Assembly (NCBI GenBank): GCA_905250125.1
Contig: CAJNOL010001217.1
Location: forward strand, 1-64,000
DNA: 64,000 nt
Direction: 5' to 3'
Source: Rotaria sordida
Taxonomy: Eukaryota; Rotifera; Eurotatoria; Philodinida; Philodinidae
In this document: in pieces, positions 31,900-43,326 of the stretch
How positions within the stretch are numbered: position 1 is the first letter of the stretch
Layout: each line of letters starts with the position of its first letter
The notes under the pieces: model-generated
The model's database searches: none
The model's input: the letters and a program-made list of their open reading frames with translations, nothing else
What the model was told of the DNA's origin: nothing
Translations under genes and position numbers: made by a program

Positions 31900-33507
31900 T
31901 AAATATATATTTATATAAAATCCTACAATAGGTTTCCATAAAGCAAAAAGAAATGAGAAAAAAAAATCACAATAAAAAGCTGCTTTGTTTGATTATTCAG
32001 TATTCACAAAATCTTTAACTAATAAAAGGATCTTTTCATTATTCATTGTTAATAGTTCTTTCTGTTCTATAATAGTATATGTTATCAAATGAACTATAAA
32101 CAAAAATTTCAATAAACAAAAAAACAAAGATTTCATAATAATATTTTTTTTACTTGAATCATAATGTAAATTGTTATAAAGAAGAAAAACTACATGAAGA
32201 CAGCATCAAACTCTATCGAAATAAGTAATACTTTCATCAGATTCTGTATTGATAACACATATCAATTTTGATAATCCTTTGTTCATATATCTAACTCAAT
32301 TCTACTACAACATGAGAATTATCTAAAATAAAAAGAAATAAACATAAAAGAAAGTAGCAAACTAATTTTCTTTTACCTCTACGAATCCATGTACAATAAT
32401 CTGCATTTATTCGACCTAATATAACTTGTCAATAAGTATTTTTATCCTACTCAATTCTTGTCGAAAATAAATTTACATATTTATTCGATGATAAATCCAA
32501 TTGACTGCTCTAGTCAAACTCTTTTTCACATGCACATGAAATTCTTGACCCAGAAAGTCATGTTATATAGACACGTTTTGAATTTTGTTCGTGTCACGCG
32601 TACAAAAAAAAACATGTTTAACTAGGATAAATAAATAGATGAAAATTAACAGTTGAAGTTAAATATCTTATTAATTATTGATAGATTTTTTTTCATCATT
32701 ATCTTCGTCTTCATATATTATTAAATCACAAGTTCTTCACTACTCAATAGACCATATTTATTTAATACATTATAATGTGTATGATGCAATGAATAAAACA
32801 ATGAACAAACATTTGATTCATTACGATACATGTAATTATTGTTCAATTTTTAAATGAAAATGCTCAGCTATTTGTTTAATTGGGTCGGTAATATGATAGC
32901 GAGTGGCAATTCGTATTTCATAACACTTGTTAGATTTACGACGAATGAGAATTTGTATGAGAGAATCATCCATTTAGAATGAAAAGAACGGGTTCAAAAA
33001 ACTTGTTCTATTGTGATAAGTTGTCACATAATATCATTTATTCAGTATGTATTATATTTCAAACATAGACCACCAAAATGAAAGATTATGTCGAAAAAAT
33101 ATTCTTTTTTTTATAGTTTTTATATAATTAATTCATTCCATGAAATGAGAAGTTCTGTTTTATTTGACAAAAAAGATGTCACTAAATGCAAGAAGCGATA
33201 ACTCATGTCAAATTTATCTCTTCGTACGAAAGCCTGGTGAAAATAACTAATATAAGCTGAGTGCAATCCGTAAGAGATCTCATCATCAATATCATGAATG
33301 AAGTATCATACTGTGAAGAGCGTAAGTGTGAGGCTCTTCTATTCATATTCATCCATCCACGCCGTCCTATTTCACGTTTCAATTATATAGTTGTTGCGCT
33401 AACAACTTTTCCATAACAAACTTGTTTTATTTACACTAGGAATAATGAATAGAACATAACTTGTTTCTTATCATTTCTATATATATGACTGGAAGCAAAA
33501 TATAAAA
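31719..33507. other. AT-rich non-coding DNA upstream of PFKFB
   Basis: Contains a (TA)n run at 31866-31905 and long A/T runs. No exon or RNA gene was recognised. The 31712-31773 segment is probably the 5' untranslated part of the distal PFKFB first exon, following an AG at about 31771. Confidence 0.4.
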
Positions 33508-33509
33508 TA

Positions 33510-35816
33510 CAGTAAAATCTCTATATAGTGAACACCAACGGGACTGTCTAAAAAGTGTTCACGAAGGGAAGTGTTCATTAAATAGAGATTTTGCATTGGC
33601 TGAACCATTACATGTATACAGTGCATGGTAAGTATGACAGAACGATGATTACGAACCTTTTTAATTAGAATTTCATTTATATTAATGTAACAAACATATC
33701 TTTTAATTCGTCTATTACACATTTATTTAATTTTCATGAAACAAAATAACAAAAAAATATTTTTTTAAAATCTATTTTACATATCTGTTCAATTTTTATG
33801 AAAAAAAATCGTCGATCGTTGTCTGTTTAACTGCTTTCAAGTCAATGCAAAGTTGAGTAAGCTGTGAGCCCAGCTGAGAAATAAGTAAATGTAGTTGTAG
33901 TTGTTGAGTGGCAGCTAGAAGATGTAATCGTCTGACCATCTCCATTGTTTCAGTGAGCTTTGGTGGTGTTTTAGTCGGTATGTCATCATCTTCTTCATCA
34001 TGATTGTTGTTTTTCTTGGTATTGTAATTTTCGTCGACGATGATCAGATTGTCGTCGATATCGCTTCATTCATTGAAGACTGGAATGTCTGAATCTATTT
34101 CGACGAATTCACTTGCTGAAAGACTTTGTCCATCGACATTCATAAGAGAAAGAAGTGTATCCAGATTGTTTAAGGCTGTGGCGATATTGTCAGTCATTTC
34201 TTCGTCAGAATCGATATTGTTATTAATTGTAGTACTATTTGTTATCATCGACTTTTGAAGAGATGAAGCCTGCCATCCGGAACGTGTTACGAATTGTCGA
34301 CTGGGTGACCACTTCTCAAGCACTTTTCGTCCAGTGTACCGCATCAAGTGCTGTAATAATAATGTCGTCAGATGAGGTGGCGACAGCACAACGTGATATC
34401 ACATGTTTCACGAGATGTTGACCTAAATGAATGTATAGCGTTGTTTAGCAAAATAACATAAATCACGATAGTTACGATAATGACATTTAAAATTCTTGAT
34501 GATTCCCTGGTCGAGAGATTGTAATTTCAAAGTAGTATTTGGAGGGAAAAAACTTGAGACAGATGTTGGAATATTCAATATCAGCATTGTGACAAGGTGC
34601 ATGATCGATGAACAATAAGATTTTGCGTTTTTGCTTGAGCATAATTTTGTTTACGTCAGCAACCCGTTCATCGAACAGACTTACAGTCATCCAACTTGTG
34701 CGATTCGATCGCCATCGACAGGTAGTTCTTTGGTATTTAAATTCTTGAAGCAGCGAGGGTTAGCTGTCTTGCCTAAAACGCCAATATTAATACAGATGAA
34801 TAGAAAAGATTAAACCGAGGATAGAGAACTCATCGATAAGAAGGGGCTGTAGCTTGTCGGTACCAGTCAGGTTGGTGCAAAGAAGAACGGTAAAACGTTT
34901 TTTCGATCATTTTCTACCCTTGCATGTATCCTTGGCGGTGACAAGCGAACGATTTGGTAATGCTTTAAAGAATAAACCGGTTTCATCAGCATTGTAAACG
35001 TCATTCGGATCATAACTATCGATTATTGATACAAGTCGTTTTTTCCATTCGTCAACAGTTGTAAGGTCGACTGCTGCTGATTCTCCGCATATCATTCGAT
35101 GTTGTATACCATGTCGTATTCGGAACTTTTCCAACCAGTCGTTGCTTGCCTTAAAATTGTCAGCCTTCGGTCCACCCAGTTGTTGACAGATTTGTCGAGC
35201 TCGTTCTTATAAAAGAGGACCTGATATTGGAATGTTTTTGCTGCGTTATGCCACGAACCATTCATATATTCTTTCATCGAGTTGTTGGGAAAATTCATCA
35301 CGTATATCGTGCCTCTTGGCTGAACTTTCATTTTGTTCGTAGTCTTCCATGTATTCGGCCTTACGCTTGATAATATTTGATATACTGCCGATCGAGATCT
35401 TATATTTGTCAGCCAGTGCATGGTAAGAAAATTTTTGTTCATTTTCACGAATCAATTGTATCTTTTTAGAAAGAGTTAATATATATCTTGTTGTCATTTC
35501 ACAATCATAAATGATAAAGAGCATTGTTCTTTCACATGCGATCGCTCAATTCGTGATGGACTATTCATCTTTTTTTTTCATATATGCCGCGAATTTGTTG
35601 TGATGAATAGATGGTCAATGAGTTGACCTATATCCGCTTCAAAATATACGCTATGTTCTCTTTTATTCTATTATTTTATATACATGTGCATAATTTATAG
35701 TATGTATGTTCACTATTTAGAGGTTTTCTTTAATCCAGGAACCAAAGATCGTGTTCATTGTTCAGAGTTGGGATGTGTTCGCTAAATAGAGGTGTTCACT
35801 CACAGAGATTTTACTG
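33510..35816 (-). mobile_element. Tigger/pogo-type DNA transposon with TA duplication
   Basis: Inverted ends CAGTAAAATCTCTATATAGT (33510 onward) and the complement of CAGTAAAATCTCTGTGAGTG (ending 35816) are flanked by TA on both sides (33508-33509 and 35817-35818). Internal sub-terminal GTGTTCA words repeat near both ends. CAGT...CTCT ends with TA duplication and a CENP-B-like transposase define the Tigger/pogo branch of Tc1/mariner. Length is 2307 bp. The coding part is broken, so the copy is dead. Confidence 0.9.
34066..35497 (-). pseudogene. Broken Tigger/pogo transposase
   Basis: Reading on the minus strand, frames switch several times. There is an N-terminal helix-turn-helix (MTTRYILTLSKKIQLIREN, KYKISIGSISNIIKRK), then after a frameshift a CENP-B-type second domain (WLEKFRIRHGIQHRMICGES), then the DDE catalytic core with VYNADETG (first Asp), LLFIDHAPCHN (second Asp) and a shifted LQSLDQGI (third Asp). 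At least three frameshifts and in-frame stops separate the pieces (near 35246, 34907 and 34700). The acidic C-terminal segment ends at 34066. The remnant is recognisable but not functional. Confidence 0.85.
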
Positions 35817-35818
35817 TA

Positions 35819-37064
35819 CTATGAATTACACTGACGATTGTTATTCATTTAACAAACGAATCAGCAATGACTGTTTCCAACGATTATTAGTTGATGACGC
35901 GACAAGTTTAGATTTTTATATAAAAGCAAGTAAAACAAATGTGGAAAACTTGGAAGTTTATATCCAGTTCATTTGGTCATATAAACGAGAAAAATTTCGG
36001 ATCGTTATACACATAGATAAATGTTAATAATCTTTTTTTTGTTCCTACTTCAATGTATGATAACTAAAATAATGTGGCACTTGTCGCAAAATATTCTTTG
36101 TAATTTCTTCGATGTATACATTTTTTTGCCGACATTAATCACATTTTCTATTGAGTCTTCTTTGATGATGCTACTAGTATCAGTCAACTACAGTATCAAT
36201 AGTAATGCAACTCAGCGTGATCTTTGCAGAGCGTCACCAAACCACTATGGCAAGAAAAACTAATAGCTATCACTGTTATTGATTATTCTAAAGGATTTTT
36301 CAAATAGCTTGAGGTAGTTTTAGTAGTTTTGAAGATTCTGGTGATATCACATAGTACCAACACGAACTATGTATCATCCTTTGCGATACCAGAAGGATCG
36401 GAAGTTGCTGATTTCTACAGACCAAAGAGATCCAGTACTACTTACCACTCACTTGGAAACAGCACTTAACACATACTTGGGAATAGCACTTAGCACTTAC
36501 CAGTAATGGTAATGAGAATATGACACTTCTAATACCAATGCCAATACTACCAATACTGTGTTAGTATTGTTACATCCCTATCACCAGGATCAGATATTAA
36601 ATATCGAGCTAGTTCAGCTTCAAATTTAGTATTTTTTGTTACCATATATTGTGAAGGACTCCCCAATGTCGTTATTTTTTTTTCTTTGAGATTTTAGTTT
36701 TGTAAAGAATATATGTAGACAAGAAAGAAAGAAAGATGAAACATAGAAGAATATGGTCTTCACGTCTAGGAAAGAAAAAGAAAATTGCAAAAAGAGAAAC
36801 TCATCGTTATAATAATATATATGAACTTATCAGGCAAGATCAAAGATAGAAAAGAAAAGAAATCATTGTGTTTTGTTTCTTTCGTTATACCTTTTTCAAG
36901 ATTGAATATTTTCATCTTGAATTAATGCGTCACTCTAGTTTATAGACAGCGGGGAAGATGATTTAAAAACATTTTAATAATAGCCAATAGTAGTTTAAAA
37001 TGTAAAATTACGTAATTTGTTGACATCTTGTCTATTCCATATTTTCCTTTTCAAGATTTTTCTT
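35819..37064. other. Non-coding flank of the Tigger insertion
   Basis: Right after the transposon, 35821-36027 is an open stretch of about 68 codons with mixed codon use (YTDDCYSFNKRISNDCF) that I cannot identify. It may be part of the sequence the transposon landed in. From 36430 to 36580 there are repeated CACTTA words and a final GTTACATCCCTA motif resembling MITE ends. The rest is AT-rich. Confidence 0.35.
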
Positions 37065-37962
37065 TGTGTGTTTTACTCTCATATATTTTCACATATGGAA
37101 TCATATATATATAATTGGTAGTCTTAGTGTTATATTTAATTCTCTTTATCTTAATCTAACTGTTCAAAGATTTAGTGAGCATAAAACATTTTCAGATGTT
37201 CTTTATATAATTAGTTTATTATCATTATCAATAGTATTCTTTTTAATGGTCTTTTTTTCTGATGAATTATCAAATGTACAATTACTATGTAATGTTTATA
37301 AAACATTTTCTTTTTGATTATATTTCTTAGCATCAACTTTAGGTGGAGGTTTACTTAACGATTCAACATTTTAGTATACAATGAAAAATTCTGCATTAAC
37401 TATAAGGTATTTATCTCATAAAATCCAATCTTAAAAAACTAAAACGAAATATTTTTTTAAAATTTAGTGCGGTTGGCGTACTTAAAATTATTTTACAAGT
37501 ATTTTTTTGATTTATTTGTATTTGATCGTTTATCAATAAATCAATAATATTTTTTATGCATTTTTCTAGATTGTTTCTTTAAATTTTTCTTATTTTGTTT
37601 CGGGTTTTTTTACTTGATCAAAAATCAAATGTTTAACCGCGTAAGTTTTATATTGAACTAATCGTTCAGTAAATTTTTTGTTTTTAGTTGGCATTCAGTC
37701 GACGATCGGGAATCAAGCATATGAGTAAATTTACAAGAAAAAATATAATAATAATAGTATATATTTCCTTTAGCAGCGCACTGTTCTTGTTCAACGTGAT
37801 AAAACGTGCTGTCAATGTGGAGAAGATTTACTAGCTGATCAATTTGCTATTAAAGTCGTGTATTGATCAGGAGAGTTGGATGTAAGTGTTACAATTGATT
37901 TCATATAACCATCATTCTCTTGTTTTTTTTAGTTTTATCATGACAATGTCAACCGCCACGCC

Positions 37963-38042
37963 GGGTGTGGGCATGGGTGGGTGTGAGTGACGGGTGGGTG
38001 CGGGTGTAGTTGAAGAGATCCCTACACCCACACCCACATCCT
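37963..38042. repeat. Telomere-like G-rich/C-rich hairpin, copy 5
   Basis: GGGTGTGGGCATGGGTGGGT and further GGGTGGGTGCGGGTG on the left; CCCTACACCCACACCCACAT on the right, with a short TAGTTGAAGAGAT spacer. The order is G-rich then C-rich. It begins immediately after an exon-like stretch of the decayed gene (TTTTATCATGACAATG), suggesting insertion or growth inside it. Confidence 0.7.
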
Positions 38043-38340
38043 TCAAAGACTTCGCGAGACTTCAGTCATAGAGACTTCAGATTTTCACAAAACTCCAAAA
38101 GACTTCAAGAGACTTCACGGAACTTCATGAGACTTCCAAAGACTCCAAGAGACTTCACATGACTTCATGAAACTTCCAAAGACTTCATGAGACTTCCAAA
38201 GACTTTTTGAGACTTCACAGACCTCTTAAGATTTTACAGACTTCTTAAGATTTTACAGACTTCTTGAGACTTCTCAGACTTTGTGAGACTTTGAAAGACT
38301 TTAAAAAACTTCAAGACTTCATTGAACTTCAGGAGTGAAG
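38043..38340 (+). repeat. Minisatellite of GAGACTTC-type units
   Basis: About 300 bp of degenerate tandem units built on AGACTTC, such as GAGACTTCA, GAGACTTCCAAAGACTTC and AGATTTTACAGACTTCTT. Unit length varies from about 10 to 20 bp. It directly abuts the right side of hairpin copy 5. Confidence 0.8.
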
Positions 38341-39338
38341 TCTGCTGTTTTCCCCTAGGTTAAAATTTCAAAAAAAAAAATGTTCAAATTACCATTTTGT
38401 ATTTTAGATCTCATTTAGTCTTTGTAACAAACCATGTTCACATGAAAGTAGTCGACTTGTTCGAGATTATTTTACACGAGTAATAATTAATTAATTAAAG
38501 TTAATTTAAAACTTTGCTTTGTTTTTGAATAAAAAAAGACTCTTGTACTCATTTATGAAAAACATCATGTTGCTATTCCACTTGAATATGTTTTTTCTCC
38601 AATTCGAAATATTTATTTTCAACAAAAATAAATAAAATTAAAATTTCAAAAGATAAATAGTTATGGAAATATTGTAATAAAATATTTTATTCAGAATATT
38701 ATCTTGATATACATTTTGGTAATTGACATAATGATACATTATTATACGTAAGAATGAATATCAATGATGATAATCATTTTGAATAATATAAAAAATATAT
38801 TTTAGAATGAAGAATCACTTTGTTTATCAGATTATTATACAATATTTCGATGTGATGTTTTAAAACGACCAAAGAAATCTTTAAAATCTCTTAATCCATT
38901 ATCATGGGGATCAGGAACAATAAAACAAAAAAATAAAAAAATTATTAATGAACAATAACTTGGTGTTTTCTTTTTAATATTTTTTCTGCATTTTTTTTCT
39001 GGAGTTTTTTTGATCTGTGATACATTTCTGCTTTCATAACGTGTGAGGAAGGTTGATGAATTCATAGTTTATAGTAGTTCTCTTCCTTGAATGATGATGT
39101 TTTATTTATTTATTATTGACGTTTCGGTACATCAAGGTGACCTTCGTCAGAAATAGGAATGATTAAAGTTTACATCAAATTTTCAAAATATTCTCTTTTT
39201 TTTTCTCTTTATATATGCGTCTATATTGTTGTTTGCTTTCGTTCTTCTGCTTTGAATAACATATATAATATATATAATAGTGGCACGGACAAAACGGTAA
39301 TACTGGCAAGGAAAGGCTAGTCTTTCACCTTGAGGGTG

Positions 39339-39402
39339 TGGGTGTGGGTGTTAATCAGCCTCTAACTCAACCAACACTCACATCCACACCCACACCCACA
39401 CC
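39339..39402. repeat. Telomere-like G-rich/C-rich hairpin, copy 6 (cleanest)
   Basis: Three tandem GTGTGG/TGTGGG units on the left and three CCCACA units on the right are separated by TTAATCAGCCTCTAACTCAA and a few more bases. The stem could pair for about 18 bp. It lies 200 bp past the GACGTTTCGG motif. Confidence 0.8.
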
Positions 39403-41421
39403 TTAGTTTCGATTAGCTTATCCTGAACAAAATTTGATAAAAATTATGAAGATATCAAGATACAGCAAACAATTCCCAACACGAATCCATCAAGTGAAAA
39501 CGAATTCAAATTTAGAAACAAACTGATGTATCTAATATTGATGCGTGAGGACACACATCTCACATATGAGGGGAGGAATGTTAGCGGTAGTTCACCCTCA
39601 TTCCTGCCCCTTGATGCTTTTCTTTCTATCTTACCTCTTTATTCTATGGTTACCTTTTTCTTTTTTGTTCTCTTCTCTTTTCCTATTACGTGTTATATAT
39701 AGATACAAGTTGTTAAGGACTTTTTAGAAAGATATGCATTTTAAAACTAAAATAAACTTAAGCTCATTGTTTACGAGCTAATAAAGCGTTTTTATATTAA
39801 GCCTACCATAATCACTATTCGCTGTTGTTACTTCCATCAGTGGTCGATCGGTGATGCGCCAATTGATTTTTAAATATTTCTGTTAAATGAAAAACAGAAA
39901 TTTACAAATAAAATTTTTTTTTTTCCCATGAACCCTATCGAAGTAAGAATCATGGATTTTTTCGTAATTTAGATCGTTTACGTACTGTTATTGTTTCATC
40001 ATGATCACCTTCATTCTCACATATAAAAGACTCAACATAGTGTGTCCAATTTTTCTAAGATTCTTTCATCATCAGACGAATCAAAAACAAGTCAATATTA
40101 TTTTTGCACGATGATCATTTTTAAACTAGATAAAAAATACGAATTCGACGAAAGCCTTACAACTCAAATTTTGAATTTGAGCGCAAAATATAATTAATTC
40201 AACTCAAATCTCGAGACAATAATGGTGTGCATTTGGATATCAATCTTCTGTGCACTCATACCAAACTCTATCGAACATCTTGTAATTGAGAAAGCGACAT
40301 TGCAATTCAGATATTTCCTAGATGGAAGTATTCGAAAATTCAGAGTCAATGAGAACTTTTGTTCTACTCATTGAAATCTATCTACTTTCAAATAATTCAA
40401 TAGCACTAGAAAATTTTAATAAGGACTAAGATACTATGTAGTATCTAAAGGCAAAATGAAGTTATTTATATTGGAAGTAGACATGTAAAGGCTTTTTCCG
40501 TTAGTCAACTTAATATTTTCGAATTCTAATACAGACACGAACTCAATTAATCAAATCTTTAGATCTGAATTTAAAGTCTACCGGATTTAGAGTCAATATA
40601 TTTGTTTTATGTTCGACTCCTAATATAGAAAAACCGAGTCTGTTTCGATCAGATCATGGAGAATCTTAAAGAGATTCGGACCTTCAGTCTGCTGATGAAG
40701 AGTTATGATGGTTTCAATGAAATTTTTACTTAAAAAAATCCATTTCTGCAAAATCAGAAACAGAGATTTCTCACTTGAAACTTTGTCTATTAGCAAATCT
40801 GATAGCCCTGAATGTTTCAACGAAAAAAAAAACAAATCCTCCTTGAGATGATCATTTTCGTCGAAACTTTTTATTTTGGATTTTTTGGCAAATGTCTTAC
40901 TTTCAGTAAAAAATTCCATTAACCTTCACAAGATCATCTGGGATCCTAGCCGATTCCATTATATTTTTACAAGTACACAGCATTAGACAAAACCGTACCT
41001 GTTCTAGATATACCATAATGAAGACGCTAATAACATTACTCAATTATCTAAAGTTGTTTTTTGCTAAGATAAAGCAATTCGAAGTTAGCGCGAATGTTGA
41101 ATAGTAGTACAACGATTTCAAACACCTCGAAAATCAACGAAGATTAAATAACATTAAAAAAATTGAGATAAAAATTCTTCTAATTTACTTCTTTTCTTTT
41201 TTGCTCTTCTTGTAGTCAAATCTCATTTTAAACTATTATTTCTGATAACGAACTAAAATAACTCCATGCATTATTCTTATTTTATCCATTGGAATTCGTA
41301 TGGAAACCAAGTGATAATTCGAAAAATGTTTGCGCCAGAGTTCGAGGATCTGTAACTTTTTATCAATAGATTATCAACTCATTCGTATCCATGAAAGATT
41401 GATATTTAAACAAAACATAAT

Positions 41422-41480
41422 GGTGTGGGGTGTATGTGGATTCAAGTGTTCTTAACAACTACACTAACATCCACACCCTT
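41422..41480. repeat. Telomere-like G-rich/C-rich hairpin, copy 7
   Basis: GGTGTGGGGTGTATGTGGAT on the left and AACATCCACACCCT on the right, with a spacer of about 24 bp. It lies 350 bp from the 3' end of the orphan ORF. Confidence 0.6.
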
Positions 41481-41831
41481 CATAACAAGAATACTGAAAA
41501 TAAAAATTACATTTTTTCTATTCTCTCTATGCTGTTTCTTCAAGTAAGACAGAAGTTGTAGAAATACTGTCGACATTTTTTGACTTGTAAATACGAATAA
41601 TCTGAGGCAATATCTGTATGAGACAGAGAATGTTCATTGTTAAGCTTAATAGTTGTAAGAGCACCATTTCTTTGGTCTGAAAAAATAGAAGTCCAAATTT
41701 TTTTTATCATCTTTATTCTTGTAATTTTTTGGTGTCACACAACTCACACACAGTCACAGATGCATACATGACTTGATAAAATTTTTAGCTGCATATTGTT
41801 TGTTGCCTTTCTTTTCTTTCGTTTCTTGCTG

Positions 41832-42338
41832 TCAGTAGTCACTTGACTTTAGCTCACGAGTCATATGTAAATCTTTGACGTCGTCGGCCTCCTTCTCTTT
41901 CTCGTCGTCGATCCATTGGTTGCTTAGTTTGTTGCCTTTTCGATGGCGTGGTTCGATACCGAGTGCATCGTCTTTAGCAGTTTCCATTTCGATCAAGGCC
42001 GTTCGTTGTGTGTCATTTCGAGCAAATGGTTCTATACCACGATAAAGCTTTTCGATAGCCCGTGTCACGAGTTTTTTATCGATCACATTGGCAGCTTGTA
42101 CATATCCAATTACTGCTTGAATGAACCAAAGCATTTCGCCATGCATATTGAGGTTTGCTAGTGGTGGCAATCGACCAAGTTCCAGTTTTAGATTAGCCAG
42201 TAATTGAGTATTGTCAGGATCATCATTAATATTCGCAACAGCTCGTTCGATGAGTGCTGAACCAGCTTCAAGATTGAATGCGTTCAGAGCACGAATGATT
42301 GCTTGAAGAAGATCTGTTAGATTTACTTGAGTCGACAT
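41832..42338 (-). CDS. Orphan intact ORF, GC-richer than neighbours
   Basis: A single uninterrupted frame of 168 codons on the minus strand starts MSTQVNLTDLLQAIIRALN and ends KDLHMTRELKSSDY. Codons use G and C at third positions far more than the surrounding genes. The protein is predicted to be mostly helical, with leucine-rich stretches (ALNAFNLEAGSALIERAV, KLELGRLPPLANLN), a central segment EMLWFIQAVIGYVQAANVID, and a charged tail DDEKEKEADDVKD. There is no signal peptide or membrane segment, and I recognise no family. Telomere-like repeats lie on both sides (41422-41480 and about 42500-42520), which fits an accessory or transferred gene; this is inference. A short intergenic leader precedes the ATG at 42338. 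Confidence 0.55.
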   Translation of the reverse strand: MSTQVNLTDLLQAIIRALNAFNLEAGSALIERAVANINDDPDNTQLLANLKLELGRLPPLANLNMHGEMLWFIQAVIGYVQAANVIDKKLVTRAIEKLYRGIEPFARNDTQRTALIEMETAKDDALGIEPRHRKGNKLSNQWIDDEKEKEADDVKDLHMTRELKSSDY

Positions 42339-43326
42339 TCGTAACTATTGTCTCAATACACTCGTCGCTTTTTTTTCTTTCTGTTTATGTATAGTGCGGT
42401 TCTTTCGTAATATGCATCATAATTACGAAACAACATTGCAAGAACGACATGATGATGATAAATTCGTTGATGATAGAGGCGCGTCACGCGGACTAGCCGA
42501 GGATGTGGGTGTGGGATCGATATGAAGCTACTGCAACAAGCACGATTCGCCACTCCGATTGTAGTGGCAATACCATTGGGTGCCCTCTGCCACCTAATTA
42601 CCGTAGCCGATAGGGGGCGTACACAGACGGATATATTCATTTCTTTGAGAAGGGATATATCCAACGTCAATCAATGTTAAATCACTTAAGCTACCCACCA
42701 ATGCATTACCACTCACGATGACCGATAGGTATGCCATAACGATCTTAAAACTACCGTAATCCTACTACGTCTACCGAGCGGCACAGAAAATCGTTGAAAG
42801 GTTATATGTATTCGTTTATCGGGGCATGATTTGCACATCTATCAATGCAGAATGATGCGAGCAATCAACTGAGTACCTCACTGTACCCAGACAAACGAAT
42901 GAATGAGACCTCTGAAACTATTTAGAGCAGCATTGGTATGCTGAGGAGGTGTTCGACCAATTTCGGCCATTTTCCAACACTATAGATCGTTTGTCAGAGC
43001 AAAATTAGGTGCTCAATCGATTGCTCACATAATTCTGCATCGATTGATGTGTAAATCAGGTCCCGACAAACGTATCAATGGCAGCTGTGAACAGATGTAC
43101 ATGCGGATTGACATAACGGTTTGGATTTTAAGACCATTGTTTTTTTTCGAACTTGTTGCTAGGAGAGAAGCATTCAGTTTGCAGATAGAAAGTCGAGTGC
43201 TCCATGGAATGATGTCTCATGTATGGTTAGATAATAATAGTTGTGGATTTAGTTGTACGAAGTAGTAGCAGCGACGCATAATATCATTTTTTTTGCTTGT
43301 TCTAGCATGTATATAAATATATCTAA
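42339..43326. other. GC-richer non-coding region with single telomere-like tract
   Basis: Near 42500-42520 there is GATGTGGGTGTGGG without an obvious C-rich partner. GC remains above background through about 43080. Open frames on both strands (for example 42353-42670 minus) are not credible as genes: their translations are irregular and no homology is apparent. Confidence 0.4.

Larger units (their letters stand above)
37065..38957 (+). pseudogene. Decayed multi-exon gene with membrane segments, interrupted by hairpin
   Basis: Exon-like blocks are separated by plausible GT-AG introns. Block 1 (37065-37405) has hydrophobic segments (IYIIGSLSVIFNSLYLNL, VLYIISLLSLSIVFFLMVFF). Block 2 (about 37470-37570) reads SAVGVLKIILQVFF. 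Block 3 (about 37776-37879) reads VQRDKTCCQCGEDLLADQFA with a possible zinc-binding CxxC. Later blocks include KPCSHESSRLV, IYEKHHVAIPLEYVFSPI and a last block (38806-38957) ending in a stop. In-frame stops fall at several sites, many where Trp would fit (TGA after KTFSF, QVFF, FICI and VVY; TAG after NDSTF). A telomere-like hairpin and a minisatellite sit inside. I do not recognise the family. Confidence 0.4.
38958..41831. other. Repeat-bearing non-coding region with hairpins 6 and 7
   Basis: Hairpin copy 6 at 39339-39402 is the cleanest (GGGTGTGGGTGTGGGTGT, spacer of about 30 bp, CCACACCCACACCCACACC). Copy 7 at 41422-41480 has GGTGTGGGGTGTATGTGG, spacer, AACATCCACACCCT. A minus-strand frame of about 99 codons at 40620-40919 has gene-like length but no recognisable domain. 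At 39118-39150 there is a GACGTTTCGG...CCTTCGTCAG motif of the kind found in some retroelements. Confidence 0.5.

Noticed and set aside
35092..35448. 118-codon frame overlapping the Tigger transposase
   Set aside because: It is mostly a frame-shifted shadow of the transposase; only its final part marks the frameshifted catalytic region.
37065..37880. Mitochondrial DNA insertion, because TGA could be read as Trp
   Set aside because: The blocks are separated by GT-AG introns and do not resemble mitochondrial proteins; one block has a CxxC zinc-type motif. Decay of a nuclear gene explains it better.
42353..42670. 105-codon minus-strand frame upstream of the orphan ORF
   Set aside because: Its translation runs through a telomere-like tract and A-rich leader; no gene-like pattern.
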